Shown here: one piece after another, positions 1-9,155 of the stretch | Layout: every line of letters starts with the position of its first letter | Position numbering within the stretch: the stretch's first letter is position 1 | Notes under the pieces: generated by a model | Seen by the model: the letters and a program-made list of their open reading frames with translations, nothing else | The model's database searches: none | Told to the model about the DNA's origin: nothing | From: Daejeonella rubra | GTDB lineage: Bacteria; Bacteroidota; Bacteroidia; Sphingobacteriales; Sphingobacteriaceae | Assembly: GCF_900103545.1 (NCBI RefSeq) | Contig: NZ_FNHH01000003.1 | Location: 182,844-246,843 of the forward strand | Direction of reading: 5' to 3' | Length of the DNA: 64,000 nt | Translations under genes and position numbers: made by a program

Positions 1-1
1 C

Positions 2-130
2 ACAAATGGAACAATACCATTGTGTTTATGGGAATGGGAAAGCAAACTAAAAAAAGGGGACAATCTGGTATTAGCTGCCTTTGGAGGCGGATTTACCTGG
101 GGTTCCTTATATCTTAAGTGGGCTTACTAA
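2..130 (+). CDS. fabH: 3-oxoacyl-ACP synthase III, C-terminal fragment
   Basis: The open frame entering from the left edge encodes 42 residues and then TAA. It contains LVLAAFGGGFTWGS, the strongly conserved C-terminal signature of FabH, the enzyme that condenses acetyl-CoA with malonyl-ACP to start fatty acid synthesis. The catalytic Cys-His-Asn region lies outside the window except for its last flank. accB starts 72 bases downstream on the same strand, so a fabH-accB-accC fatty acid initiation cluster is likely. The family call rests on this short C-terminus only, but the motif is distinctive. Confidence 0.88.
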   Translation, partial: TNGTIPLCLWEWESKLKKGDNLVLAAFGGGFTWGSLYLKWAY

Positions 131-202
131 AAAAACCAGAAGCATTTCTTAATATTTTTATTATAATTATAGAATAAAATCCAAAAACCTAAACTAAACA
201 AA

Positions 203-682
203 ATGGATATTAAACAAATTCAGGAACTTATAAAATTTGTTTCCAGATCTGGAGTAAATGAAGTTTCTATTGAACAGAAAGAGTTTAAAATTACCATAAA
301 AACCAATCAGCCACCAACTTATGTAACAGGTGTACCGGCCCAAGCCGCACCTCAATTACAGGCAGCCCCTGCTGCAGTTGCAACAGTAACAAGCGTTGCA
401 GAGCCCGTAGTTGCGGCACCAGCAAAAGAAGATACATCTACTTACCTGACCATAAAATCACCTATGATCGGTACATTCTACCGTTCTTCTAGTCCGGATA
501 AACCATTATTTGTGAATGTAGGCGATGAGGTAAAAGCAGGACAGGTGGTATGTATCATTGAAGCAATGAAGCTTTTCAACGAGATCGAATCTGAAATTTC
601 AGGTCGTATTGTTAAAATTCTGGTTGACAATGCAAGTCCGGTGGAATATGACCAGCCTTTATTTTTGGTTGAGCCTATTTAA
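203..682 (+). CDS. accB: Biotin carboxyl carrier protein of acetyl-CoA carboxylase
   Basis: BCCP carries biotin between the biotin carboxylase (AccC) and carboxyltransferase halves of acetyl-CoA carboxylase in the cytoplasm. The 159 residues show the usual layout: a short N-terminal domain (1-35), an Ala/Pro-rich flexible linker (about 36-80), and a C-terminal biotinyl domain. The biotin site is EAMKLFNEIE, with Lys123 as the predicted biotinylated residue. The family commonly has Met where Phe follows Leu; Phe is tolerated in homologues. accC begins 101 bases downstream. The length is normal for the family. Confidence 0.96.
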   Translation: MDIKQIQELIKFVSRSGVNEVSIEQKEFKITIKTNQPPTYVTGVPAQAAPQLQAAPAAVATVTSVAEPVVAAPAKEDTSTYLTIKSPMIGTFYRSSSPDKPLFVNVGDEVKAGQVVCIIEAMKLFNEIESEISGRIVKILVDNASPVEYDQPLFLVEPI

Positions 683-685
683 TTT

Positions 686-753
686 GAAGATCAGCAATTT
701 GAGATTTACAGGTTAAGGTAATTGTACCTGGTCCCTGTCAGATCTTCATTTTT
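686..753 (+). other. Intercistronic hairpin between accB and accC
   Basis: GAAGATC (686-692) pairs with GATCTTC (741-747), followed by ATTTTT. Inside, ACAGG/CCTGT and AGGTA/TACCT can extend the fold. AATTTGAG at 695-702 can also pair with CTCAAATT near 760-767, so two folds compete. It may partially terminate or set accB:accC stoichiometry, or be a remnant of an AATTTGAA-type intergenic repeat common in this clade. The function is inference. Confidence 0.4.
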
Positions 754-783
754 CCAATCCTCAAATTTTCAAAAGAAAAAACT

Positions 784-2124
784 ATGTTTAAAAAAATACT
801 AATTGCAAATCGTGGTGAAATAGCTCTTCGGATCATCCGTACCTGTAAGGAAATGGGAGTAAAGACCGTAGCTGTTTATTCAACTGCAGATCGCGATAGT
901 TTACATGTTCGTTTTGCAGATGAGGCTGTTTGTATCGGGCCACCTGCAAGTAAGGATTCATACCTGAGCATCCCTAATATTATTTCAGCAGCCGAGTTAA
1001 CCAATGCAGACGCCATCCACCCGGGTTACGGCTTCTTATCTGAGAATGCTAAATTTTCGGCCATCTGTAATGAGTATGGGATCAAATTCATCGGAGCAAC
1101 TGCTGATCAGATCAATGGGATGGGCGATAAAGCATCCGCAAAGGAAACTATGAAACTGGCTGGCGTACCAACGATCCCAGGATCTGAGGGACTTTTAACA
1201 GATGTTAAAGAAGGAATTAAAATAGCCAACGAAATAGGATATCCTGTAATACTGAAAGCAACAGCCGGTGGCGGAGGCCGCGGAATGCGTATCGTATGGA
1301 AGGATGGAGAATTTGAACCGGCATGGGATTCAGCACGTCAGGAATCAGCGGCAGCATTTGGAAATGACGGACTTTATCTTGAGAAATACGTTGAAGATCC
1401 ACGCCATATTGAAATACAGGTAATTGGAGATCAATATGGCAAAGTTTGCCATTTATCAGAACGTGATTGCTCTATACAAAGACGCCATCAGAAACTGGTT
1501 GAAGAATCTCCTTCTCCATTCATGACACCTGAACTCAGAGAGAAAATGGGTGAAGCTGCTATTAAAGGAGCGATGGCTGTAAACTATGAAGGAGCCGGAA
1601 CGGTAGAATTTTTGGTCGATAAGCACCGCAATTTCTATTTCATGGAAATGAATACCCGCATACAGGTGGAACATCCTGTTACTGAAGAGGTTATAAACTT
1701 CGACCTGATCAAAGAGCAGATCAAAGTAGCTTCAGGAATTCCAATTTCAGGAAAGAATTATATTCCTGAGATGCATGCGATCGAATGCCGTATCAATGCG
1801 GAAGATCCGTTTAACAATTTCAGGCCATCACCTGGATTGATCACCAATTTCCATTCACCGGGCGGTCACGGAGTACGTGTTGATACTCATGTGTATGCTG
1901 GATATCATATCCCACCAAATTACGATTCAATGATCGCTAAACTGATATGTGTTGCACAAACACGTGAAGAAGCAATTTGTACCATGGAGCGTTCTTTGAG
2001 TGAGTTTGTGATCGAAGGTGTAAAGACTACCATTCCTTTTCATTTACGATTGATGAAAGACCCTAATTTCCGTGCAGGAAATTTTACAACCAAGTTTATG
2101 GAGAGTTTTGACCTCAGTGAATAA
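784..2124 (+). CDS. accC: Acetyl-CoA carboxylase, biotin carboxylase subunit
   Basis: AccC carboxylates the biotin of BCCP using ATP and bicarbonate, the first half-reaction of malonyl-CoA synthesis. The 446-residue length matches bacterial AccC. Visible features are the N-terminal KILIANRGEIALRIIRTC motif, the ATP-grasp Gly-rich loop KATAGGGGRGMR, the ERDCSIQRRHQK segment, the metal and active-site stretch MEMNTRIQVEHPVTE, and ECRINAEDP of the C-terminal domain. It follows accB on the same strand and is probably co-transcribed with it. No accA or accD is present here. Confidence 0.97.
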   Translation: MFKKILIANRGEIALRIIRTCKEMGVKTVAVYSTADRDSLHVRFADEAVCIGPPASKDSYLSIPNIISAAELTNADAIHPGYGFLSENAKFSAICNEYGIKFIGATADQINGMGDKASAKETMKLAGVPTIPGSEGLLTDVKEGIKIANEIGYPVILKATAGGGGRGMRIVWKDGEFEPAWDSARQESAAAFGNDGLYLEKYVEDPRHIEIQVIGDQYGKVCHLSERDCSIQRRHQKLVEESPSPFMTPELREKMGEAAIKGAMAVNYEGAGTVEFLVDKHRNFYFMEMNTRIQVEHPVTEEVINFDLIKEQIKVASGIPISGKNYIPEMHAIECRINAEDPFNNFRPSPGLITNFHSPGGHGVRVDTHVYAGYHIPPNYDSMIAKLICVAQTREEAICTMERSLSEFVIEGVKTTIPFHLRLMKDPNFRAGNFTTKFMESFDLSE

Positions 2125-2222
2125 CATGCACATTATATGCTGGTTAACAGCAAATGCCGGTCAAATTCGTATATTTTGGAGCTGATTGTCACAATTAAAT
2201 TGATGCTTATTAAATATCTGCC

Positions 2223-2264
2223 AAATACCATTCTAAAATCAAATAGAATGGTATTTTTGTTTTC
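2223..2264 (+). terminator. Rho-independent terminator after accC
   Basis: AAATACCATTCTA (2223-2235) pairs perfectly over 13 bp with TAGAATGGTATTT (2244-2256) around an 8-base loop, followed by TTGTTTT. This would end the fabH-accBC transcript. It is unusually placed: it finishes only a few bases before the tatC start at 2270. Confidence 0.85.
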
Positions 2265-2269
2265 AAATT

Positions 2270-3148
2270 ATGAGTAAGGAACGTACTGACCTGGTTAAGG
2301 CTATCAAAGAAAAAGGTAAAACTATTGAAGCCGAAATGTCTTTTTTTGATCATCTGGATGTCCTGCGGGGCCACCTGATCCGTGCTTCAATAGCCATTGT
2401 AAGTTTCACCATTCTGGCATTCAGCTTTTACGACTTTATTTTTGATGAGATCATCATGGGCCCGGGACGTACCGATTTCTGGACCTATAGAATGATGTGC
2501 GCAGCAACAGAAAAATTTAATCTGGGCGCCGATTTCTGTGTAAAAAAACTAAGCTTTAATATCATCAATACTGAATTGGGCGGACAGTTCACTTTGCAAC
2601 TGAATTCCTCCCTCATGATAGGAATTGTTTTAGGTGTTCCCTACCTTTTATTTGAGATCTGGCGTTTTGTGAAGCCGGCATTGCACGAGAACGAGCGTAA
2701 ATCGGCTACAGGATTTGTTTTCTGGGCTTCCATGTTATTTATCATAGGATTGCTTTTCGGATATTATATCATCGCACCCCTATCAATTAACTTCTTATCT
2801 AATTACGAAGTCAGTTCGATCATTAATAACCAGATCACGATCTCATCATATTTTTCTGTTGTTGCTACATTAACCATTGGTGCTGCTATAACCTTCGAAT
2901 TACCGATCGTAATTTATATACTTTCCAAGCTTGGGATCATGACACCAGAGTTCATGAGGTCATCCAGAAGATATGCGACAGTGATCATTCTGATCATTGC
3001 AGCAATTGTAACTCCTACTCCTGACCTGGTAACAATGCTTACCGTTAGTTTCCCACTATTCTTGCTTTACGAAGTAAGTATCTATGTTTCGGCACGAGTG
3101 GCAGCTAACAAAAAGAAAGCTGAGATTGAATTTTATAAGAATGATTGA
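2270..3148 (+). CDS. tatC: Sec-independent protein translocase TatC
   Basis: TatC is the inner-membrane receptor that recognises twin-arginine signal peptides of folded proteins. The 292 residues contain MSFFDHLDVLRGHLIRA, the conserved N-terminal cytoplasmic motif just before TM1, and several hydrophobic helices ending near residue 275. A charged extension of about 22 residues precedes the MSFFDHL motif. An internal ATG there (near 2336) is an alternative start that would also clear the upstream terminator. rpiB follows after 21 bases. TatA/B homologues lie far away at 54.8-55.5 kb. Likely Tat cargo in this window includes the products at 20330 and 34080. Confidence 0.96.
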   Translation: MSKERTDLVKAIKEKGKTIEAEMSFFDHLDVLRGHLIRASIAIVSFTILAFSFYDFIFDEIIMGPGRTDFWTYRMMCAATEKFNLGADFCVKKLSFNIINTELGGQFTLQLNSSLMIGIVLGVPYLLFEIWRFVKPALHENERKSATGFVFWASMLFIIGLLFGYYIIAPLSINFLSNYEVSSIINNQITISSYFSVVATLTIGAAITFELPIVIYILSKLGIMTPEFMRSSRRYATVIILIIAAIVTPTPDLVTMLTVSFPLFLLYEVSIYVSARVAANKKKAEIEFYKND

Positions 3149-3169
3149 TACAAACTCAAATAATAAACA

Positions 3170-3604
3170 ATGACTAAAAATATCAGTATCGCCATAGGAG
3201 CAGATCATGCAGGTTTTGAATATAAAAGTATGCTTATTGATTTTCTGAAGGATTATTCAATCAAGGACTTTGGAACCTATAGCGCTGATTCTGTTGACTA
3301 TCCGGACTTCGCGCATCCGGTATCCAGTGCTGTTGAGAATGCTGAATTCACAATAGGTATCCTCATCTGCGGAAGCGCAAACGGTGTTGCCATGACTGCA
3401 AATAAACATCAGGGTATTCGGGCTGCGATATGCTGGAATGAAGAACTTGCTGAACTCGCAAGAACTCATAACAATGCGAATATCCTTTGCATACCTGCAA
3501 GGTTCATAACAAAGGAAGAAGCAAAGAATATCTGTATGAAATTCATCAATTCAGAATTTGAAGGCGGCAGACATTCAAACAGGACAAACAAAATTTCCTG
3601 TTAA
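3170..3604 (+). CDS. rpiB: Ribose-5-phosphate isomerase B
   Basis: The enzyme interconverts ribose 5-phosphate and ribulose 5-phosphate in the pentose phosphate pathway. The 144-residue length matches RpiB/LacAB. GADHAGFEYK supplies the phosphate and sugar-binding N-terminus. Cys67 in ILICGSANG is the expected catalytic base, and His100 in RTHNN is the expected ring-opening residue. The gene lies 21 bases after tatC and 25 bases before an M28 peptidase, so it is probably part of a co-transcribed run. Confidence 0.95.
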   Translation: MTKNISIAIGADHAGFEYKSMLIDFLKDYSIKDFGTYSADSVDYPDFAHPVSSAVENAEFTIGILICGSANGVAMTANKHQGIRAAICWNEELAELARTHNNANILCIPARFITKEEAKNICMKFINSEFEGGRHSNRTNKISC

Positions 3605-3629
3605 CCAATTAAAACTAACCAATTAATAT

Positions 3630-5237
3630 ATGATGCTAAAACAATCACTATGGGTATTACTCGTGGCGGGTATTTCCGTACAGGGCTATGCTCAGGATCC
3701 GAATGCACAGAAATATGCAGGACAGATCACTGCAAAAAAAGCTAAAAAACATTTGAGCATACTTGCTTCAGATAAATTTGAAGGCAGAGAAACAGGTAAA
3801 CGCGGAGCCGAAATGGCAGCTGCTTATATCGCCAAAGAATTCAAAAAACTGAAATTAACAGCACCAGTAAATGGTACTTACATTCAGAATGTGCCATTGA
3901 TCGAAACTTCATTTGACGTAACTTCTTTCACTGCAAATAATACAGCGTTGACGATGGGCAAAGATTACCTGTTCAGTGGAAGTGGTGATGCTAAATCGAT
4001 CAGGGCAAGTGAAATTGTCTTTATTGGCTACGGTATCGGGTCTGATAATTACGATGATCTGAAAAACACTGATATTTCCGGAAAGGTTGTATTACTGATC
4101 AACAAGGGAGAACCAATGCAGAATGGCGTTTCAGTTATCAGCAAGAGTACAACTGCTTCCGACTGGTCGACAAGCCGCTTTAAGCGCATACAATATGTTA
4201 TGAGCAAAAACCCTGCATTGATCCTGGCTGTTAGTCCGGATGTAAGTACTGCAATTCAGTCATACAAGCCCAGAGCTGGTCGTTTAAGTGTTAAAAAAGA
4301 AACCAAAGCAGCTGCTGCAAATCGCGCAAGTACTGCAGCTATGGTGAATATCACACCTGAAGTTGCAAACCAGTTTCTTAAAAATTCAGGCAAAACTTAT
4401 GAGGGACTGAAAGCTGCTATTGATAATAGCGCTGCACCACAGACACAGGTTTTGAAATCTGAAGTAGTGATGAACTACGGACCGGTAAACAAAGAAGTTA
4501 TGTCGGCGAATGTTTTGGGTTACCTTGAAGGTACCGACCTAAAAGATGAGCTGGTGGTTTTCTCTGCTCATTATGACCATATCGGCCTGACAACAGATGG
4601 TGGTACAGATAAAGTAAACAACGGTGCTGATGATGATGGATCTGGCACAACAGGCGTACTTGCAATTGCCAGAGCATATGCTAAGGCAAAGAAAGCAGGA
4701 CATGGCCCTCGAAGAAGTATTTTATTTTTACTGGTAACTGGTGAAGAAAAAGGATTACTGGGCTCTGAATATTATTCCCTGAATCCGGTCTTCCCGATGG
4801 CTAATACCATCACCAATCTGAACATTGATATGATCGGCAGAATAGGTGAAGCCTATAAAGACTCTCCTGATGCAGCTAATTATTGCTATCTGATAGGCTC
4901 TGATAAACTTAGTACCGACCTTCATAAGATCAGCGAAAATGCAAATGCTGTTTACACCAAAATGAAGATTGATTACAAGTTTAATGATCCGAAAGATCCG
5001 GAAAGAATTTATTACCGTTCAGATCATTATAATTTTGCAAAAAATGGAATTCCAATTGTATTCTATTTCAATGGAGTTCATGAAGATTACCATAAAGCGG
5101 GTGATGAAGTAAGTAAGATCAATTTTGAGCTTCTTGCCAAACGCGCACACCTGGTTTATTACACTGGATGGGACCTTGTTAACCGCGACAAAAGGCCGGT
5201 TGTGGATGTAAAAAATGATATGCCCGCAAGCAGATAA
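3630..5237 (+). CDS. Secreted M28 family metallopeptidase, copy 1
   Basis: This is a predicted exported zinc aminopeptidase-like hydrolase. A signal peptide occupies about residues 1-21 (hydrophobic core, then GYAQ before DPNAQKY). A PA-type insert (about 100-270) includes FIGYGIGSDNYDDL. The M28 metal and catalytic motifs are intact: SAHYDHIG, NGADDDGSGT, the catalytic TGEEKGLLGSEYY, NIDMIGR and EDYHKAGD. Two adjacent ATG codons open the frame and either could start it. It follows rpiB and precedes a close paralogue at 5319. The substrate (N-terminal amino acids of extracellular peptides) is inferred from the family. Confidence 0.92.
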   Translation: MMLKQSLWVLLVAGISVQGYAQDPNAQKYAGQITAKKAKKHLSILASDKFEGRETGKRGAEMAAAYIAKEFKKLKLTAPVNGTYIQNVPLIETSFDVTSFTANNTALTMGKDYLFSGSGDAKSIRASEIVFIGYGIGSDNYDDLKNTDISGKVVLLINKGEPMQNGVSVISKSTTASDWSTSRFKRIQYVMSKNPALILAVSPDVSTAIQSYKPRAGRLSVKKETKAAAANRASTAAMVNITPEVANQFLKNSGKTYEGLKAAIDNSAAPQTQVLKSEVVMNYGPVNKEVMSANVLGYLEGTDLKDELVVFSAHYDHIGLTTDGGTDKVNNGADDDGSGTTGVLAIARAYAKAKKAGHGPRRSILFLLVTGEEKGLLGSEYYSLNPVFPMANTITNLNIDMIGRIGEAYKDSPDAANYCYLIGSDKLSTDLHKISENANAVYTKMKIDYKFNDPKDPERIYYRSDHYNFAKNGIPIVFYFNGVHEDYHKAGDEVSKINFELLAKRAHLVYYTGWDLVNRDKRPVVDVKNDMPASR

Positions 5238-5254
5238 AGTTTGCTGAAATAATT

Positions 5255-5290
5255 AAAAAATGCTTCCGGTTTCCGGAGGCATTTTTTTTG
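5255..5290 (+). terminator. Rho-independent terminator after M28 copy 1
   Basis: TGCTTCCGG (5261-5269) pairs with CCGGAGGCA (5273-5281) as a 9-bp stem with one G-T pair and a 3-base loop, preceded by A6 and followed by T8. It separates the two tandem M28 peptidase genes, so the second copy probably has its own promoter. Confidence 0.9.
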
Positions 5291-5318
5291 TGCCGGTATT
5301 TTTCTCTATCTTGAATTC

Positions 5319-6839
5319 ATGATGAAAAAACCAGTATTATGGGCTTTGTTTTTAGCTGGCATAACTTCACAGTCGCTCGCTCAGGATCCGAATGCTGAAA
5401 AGTATGCCGGAAATATCAATGCAAAAATCACTAAAAAGCATTTAAGCATTCTGGCATCAGATAAATTTGAAGGAAGAGAAACCGGTAAGCGCGGGGCTGA
5501 AATGGCAGCAGCTTATATTGCCCGGGAATTTAAGAAACTGAAACTCATTGCCCCCGTAAATGGCTCCTATTTGCAGCAAGTTTCATTGATTGAAACATCC
5601 ATGCTTGTCCATTCTTTTGAGCTGAATAAAAATGTATTGAGCTCAGGTAAAGACTTTCAATTCAGCGGCAGCGGAGAAGCCAGGACGATTCAGGCCAATG
5701 AACTACTTTTCATAGCTAAGGAAACAGAATCAGAACTAAAAGAAAATGACATTTCCGGAAAGGTCGTTTTAATCATTCAATATGGGCAAGCTGATGAAAT
5801 TGCAAAGCGGTTAAGCTTTTTGAAAAGAAAGAAGCCAGCATTGATACTCGCAGTCAACACAGAAAAAAACAATTCTAATCATTCACATAATTCAGGAGTA
5901 AGTCTCAGCGTTAAAAATGGCAGCAGGGAGAGCTTTCCCCTCAAGGTATATAGTCCGCCGGTAGTTCAAATCAATCCTGAAATCGCAAACCTGATCCTGA
6001 AAAACTCAGGAAGTACCTTTGAAAAATTAGCTGCAAATAATGCACAAATGCTGATTAAGGCAGAGCTAAAGCTAAGTTATGGCCCGGTGCAAAGGGAAGT
6101 TTTATCATCCAATGTATTGGGATATCTCGAAGGAACTGATCTGAAAGATGAGTTGCTGGTTTACTCAGCACATTATGATCATATTGGTATGAATTCGGAT
6201 GGAGGAAAAGACAAGGTATTCAATGGGGCTGATGATGACGGATCAGGAACTTCAGGTGTACTTGCGATCGCCAAAGCTTTTGCAAAAGCTAAAAAAGAAG
6301 GAAATGGTCCGAGGCGCAGTATTCTGTTTCTGATGTTTACAGGCGAAGAAAAGAATCTTCTAGGTTCGGAGTATTATTCGCTGAACCCGGTATTTCCAAT
6401 GGCTAATACTATTACGAACCTAAACATTGATATGATCGGCAGAACCGATTTCATTTACAGGAATACACCAGATTCAACAAATTACCTATATCTGGTTGGG
6501 ACTGATAAACTAAGTATAGATCTGCACAGGATCAGTGATCATGCCAATGCGGTTTATACCAAATTGAAGCTCGATTACAGGCATAATGCTAAAGATGATC
6601 CTACACAGATCTATTTCTGGTCAGATCATTACAATTTTGCCAAAAATGGAGTGCCTGTTATATTTTATTATAACGGGAAGCATGAAGACTACCATAAAGG
6701 CAGTGATGAGGTCAGGAAGATCAATTTTAACCTTTTAAGCAAACGCGCACAGTTAGCCTATTACACTGGATGGGATCTGGTGAACCGTGATAAGCGACCG
6801 GTTGTGGATGTCAAAAACAACATGCCCGCTACCAGATAA
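5319..6839 (+). CDS. Secreted M28 family metallopeptidase, copy 2
   Basis: This is a tandem paralogue of the gene at 3630. Signal peptide (ending near SQSLAQ), N-terminal segment and catalytic domain are nearly superimposable: SAHYDHIG, NGADDDGSGT, TGEEKNLLGSEYY, NIDMIGR, EDYHKGSD, and the same C-terminal NRDKRPVVDVKN ending. The protein is 29 residues shorter, mainly because the PA-like insert is reduced: the glycine/Asp-rich FIGYGIG region is replaced by FIAKETESELKEND. All zinc and general-base residues visible in copy 1 remain, so it should be active. It is transcriptionally separated from copy 1 by a terminator. Confidence 0.92.
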   Translation: MMKKPVLWALFLAGITSQSLAQDPNAEKYAGNINAKITKKHLSILASDKFEGRETGKRGAEMAAAYIAREFKKLKLIAPVNGSYLQQVSLIETSMLVHSFELNKNVLSSGKDFQFSGSGEARTIQANELLFIAKETESELKENDISGKVVLIIQYGQADEIAKRLSFLKRKKPALILAVNTEKNNSNHSHNSGVSLSVKNGSRESFPLKVYSPPVVQINPEIANLILKNSGSTFEKLAANNAQMLIKAELKLSYGPVQREVLSSNVLGYLEGTDLKDELLVYSAHYDHIGMNSDGGKDKVFNGADDDGSGTSGVLAIAKAFAKAKKEGNGPRRSILFLMFTGEEKNLLGSEYYSLNPVFPMANTITNLNIDMIGRTDFIYRNTPDSTNYLYLVGTDKLSIDLHRISDHANAVYTKLKLDYRHNAKDDPTQIYFWSDHYNFAKNGVPVIFYYNGKHEDYHKGSDEVRKINFNLLSKRAQLAYYTGWDLVNRDKRPVVDVKNNMPATR

Positions 6840-6874
6840 GTAATAATTTAAATCAGGGATTAGCTAAGGCATTT

Positions 6875-7525
6875 TTAGTTTATGACGTATACAGGGAGTT
6901 TTCTAACTTTAAACTTATTCTCAGAAGTCATTCTGGCTACAGCTTCAGATTTTGACCTATGATATAAGGAAAGACTCATGTCACTCTCACCTGCTAAAGC
7001 TCTGGGAACATATACGGAAGAACCTCCCCTGCTCAGAACTCCTTCCAATACTGAAACTCCAACATTGATACCTGTGGCTGCTGCCTGAGACATATAACGC
7101 ACATTTTGGACACGGGCTCTTATAATCATATCGGCACCTAAAAGCTTTGCCAGTTCATCAGAAGGCAGTTTCCAAGACTCCTGCAAAGAGATGCCCTGCT
7201 CCTTAAGTTTTGCATTTATCACACGAATATCCATCATTGTCACATCCCACTTGTTCCTGATAATTTTATCTGAGGCATGAAAGAGGAAATCTTCGTAAAT
7301 AGCTTCCTGAAATGATGTGCTTTGCTCAGCCTCCATCTGTACAAGCCGGTCTGCGTCCCAGTCCTTTGGCATCTTACCCGAAAATATAACTTCAACGGGA
7401 AGAATAGCCAAACTCTGCGGTCCAGGCCTGGACGCTGAAAAAAAATCTTTATCACTATATACCTTTGAATTGCAAGAGACCAGGCTCAACCATGTCAGCA
7501 AAATTAATGCGTAATAGAGTTTCAT
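6875..7525 (-). CDS. Putative outer-membrane lipoprotein, unknown function
   Basis: I chose the internal ATG at 7525 because it begins a clear lipoprotein signal, MKLYYALILLTWLSLVSC, with lipobox LVSC. Upstream in-frame codons (to 7594) look non-signal-like. The mature part of about 199 residues begins with an ILPVEVIFSGKMP strand pattern and an alpha/beta segment (LLGADMIIRARVQNVRYMS) resembling the periplasmic fold of CsgG/GNA1162-type lipoproteins, then a Gly/Ser-rich stretch. I do not recognise a named family. It is convergent with the M28 genes and divergent from lutB. Confidence 0.7.
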   Translation of the reverse strand: MKLYYALILLTWLSLVSCNSKVYSDKDFFSASRPGPQSLAILPVEVIFSGKMPKDWDADRLVQMEAEQSTSFQEAIYEDFLFHASDKIIRNKWDVTMMDIRVINAKLKEQGISLQESWKLPSDELAKLLGADMIIRARVQNVRYMSQAAATGINVGVSVLEGVLSRGGSSVYVPRALAGESDMSLSLYHRSKSEAVARMTSENKFKVRKLPVYVIN

Positions 7526-7693
7526 ATGATAAAATATAAATTGAATACATTTAAACTGACAACTGACAACAGATAATACAATATAGACGATCATTTATTA
7601 GTGATAGTTACATGTCTGATATCAAAAATCTATTATAAAAGAAATTTCAGGTTGTTTACAATCCTTTACCATCTAAATCCTTAAATTCGCCTG

Positions 7694-9082
7694 ATGAGCA
7701 AATTAGCTTCCGATTTTGTAAAAACTTCTGATACCAAGGCATTCGATCTGGATCACCGCCGTATCATTAATTATAATATTGGAAAGTATGATGCGGCTGT
7801 TGAGCGCGGACTTTCAAAATTCGCGAACCTTGAAAATTCAAAACGTAAGGCACATACGGTCAAATGGAAGGTGATGGAAAACCTGGACAAGCTCCTTCCT
7901 GAGTTTGAATCCAATTTTCAGCGCAGAGGAGGAAAGGTTATCTGGGCCAATGATGCTGCGGAGGCCAATAAAGAGATCCTTCAGATCATCAAAAAAGCAG
8001 GCGCAAAAACCGTTATTAAATCTAAATCAATGGCTACTGAGGAGATTCATCTGAATGAATTTCTTGAGGAGAACCATATTGAAACGGTTGAGAGTGACCT
8101 TGGTGAATATATCGTTCAATTGCTTGGTCAGAAGCCTTATCATATTGTTACTCCGGCCATGCACCTTAGCAAGGAAGACATTGCCAAACTATTCAATGAA
8201 CGATTTGGTACACCGATCGATGCTACACCGGAACAATTAACCTTAAAAGCAAGAGAACTATTAAGAGAGAAATATACCTCTGCTGATGTAGGAATTACCG
8301 GCGGAAATTTTCTGATCGCAGATAGCGGAAGCATTGCACTGACTGAAAATGAAGGAAATGCCCGGCTCACCACCACATTTCCAAAAATACATATTGCCAT
8401 TGTTGGGATTGAGAAGGTTATTCCATCCATCAACGATCTGGATCTGTTCTGGCCGATATTATCAACGCATGGAACCGGTCAGAATCTGACTGTTTACAAT
8501 ACCATTCTGGGCGGACCAAGACAAAGCGATGAAAGCGATGGACCTGAAGAGATGTATGTGATCCTGCTCGATAATGGCCGTACTAATTTACTGGCTCAAA
8601 AAGATCAGCGCCAGGGATTGTATTGTATTCGCTGTGGTGCCTGTTTAAATGCATGCCCGGTTTATAAGAACATCGGGGGTCATACCTATGAAACTACTTA
8701 TAGCGGACCAATAGGATCAATAATAACTCCCCACATGGCCGGGATGGAGGAATTCAAGCATCTGAGTTATGCCTCCAGTCTTTGCGGCAAATGCACAGAA
8801 GTTTGTCCGGTTAAAATTGATATCCACAAAATGCTCCTCCTGAACCGCAGAGATTCTGTTAATCAGGGATTAAGTCCCCGTGCAGAAAGTCTGGGCTGGA
8901 AAGGCTGGAAAATGGGGATGATGAAGCGTAAGATGATGGATATGTTGGGCGGCAAATTCAAGAACTTTTTACTGAGAAACTTCTTCAAAAAAAGCTGGGG
9001 CAAACACCGCGTACTTCCTCAGGTAGCAGAAAAATCGTTTAGTAAGCAATGGCAGGAAAAGCAAGCGGGGGAAACGCTCTAA
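7694..9082 (+). CDS. lutB: LutB-like iron-sulfur protein of lactate utilization
   Basis: The 462 residues have the LUD-domain plus ferredoxin architecture of LutB/YkgF, part of the LutABC L-lactate oxidation complex. The N-terminal LUD part (about 60-300) includes VGITGGNFLIADSGSIAL. Two [4Fe-4S] motifs follow: Cys311/314/317/321 in YCIRCGACLNACPVY, and Cys364/367/371 in LCGKCTEVCPVKID. A basic C-terminus follows. In Bacillus the partners LutA and LutC are adjacent. Here neither neighbour is one, so it must work with genes elsewhere or alone. The function is assigned by family. Confidence 0.87.
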   Translation: MSKLASDFVKTSDTKAFDLDHRRIINYNIGKYDAAVERGLSKFANLENSKRKAHTVKWKVMENLDKLLPEFESNFQRRGGKVIWANDAAEANKEILQIIKKAGAKTVIKSKSMATEEIHLNEFLEENHIETVESDLGEYIVQLLGQKPYHIVTPAMHLSKEDIAKLFNERFGTPIDATPEQLTLKARELLREKYTSADVGITGGNFLIADSGSIALTENEGNARLTTTFPKIHIAIVGIEKVIPSINDLDLFWPILSTHGTGQNLTVYNTILGGPRQSDESDGPEEMYVILLDNGRTNLLAQKDQRQGLYCIRCGACLNACPVYKNIGGHTYETTYSGPIGSIITPHMAGMEEFKHLSYASSLCGKCTEVCPVKIDIHKMLLLNRRDSVNQGLSPRAESLGWKGWKMGMMKRKMMDMLGGKFKNFLLRNFFKKSWGKHRVLPQVAEKSFSKQWQEKQAGETL

Positions 9083-9155
9083 CATAAGAGATGTAGTCTT
9101 TGAATTCCAATTTCCAATGCTTGATGTTGCAGGCAATAATGACTCCTAAACGGAT

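Noticed and set aside
2180..2200. TATATTTTG as a -7 box for tatC
   Set aside because: Needs an extra base to fit TAnnTTTG, has no TTG 20 bases upstream, and lies before the terminator.
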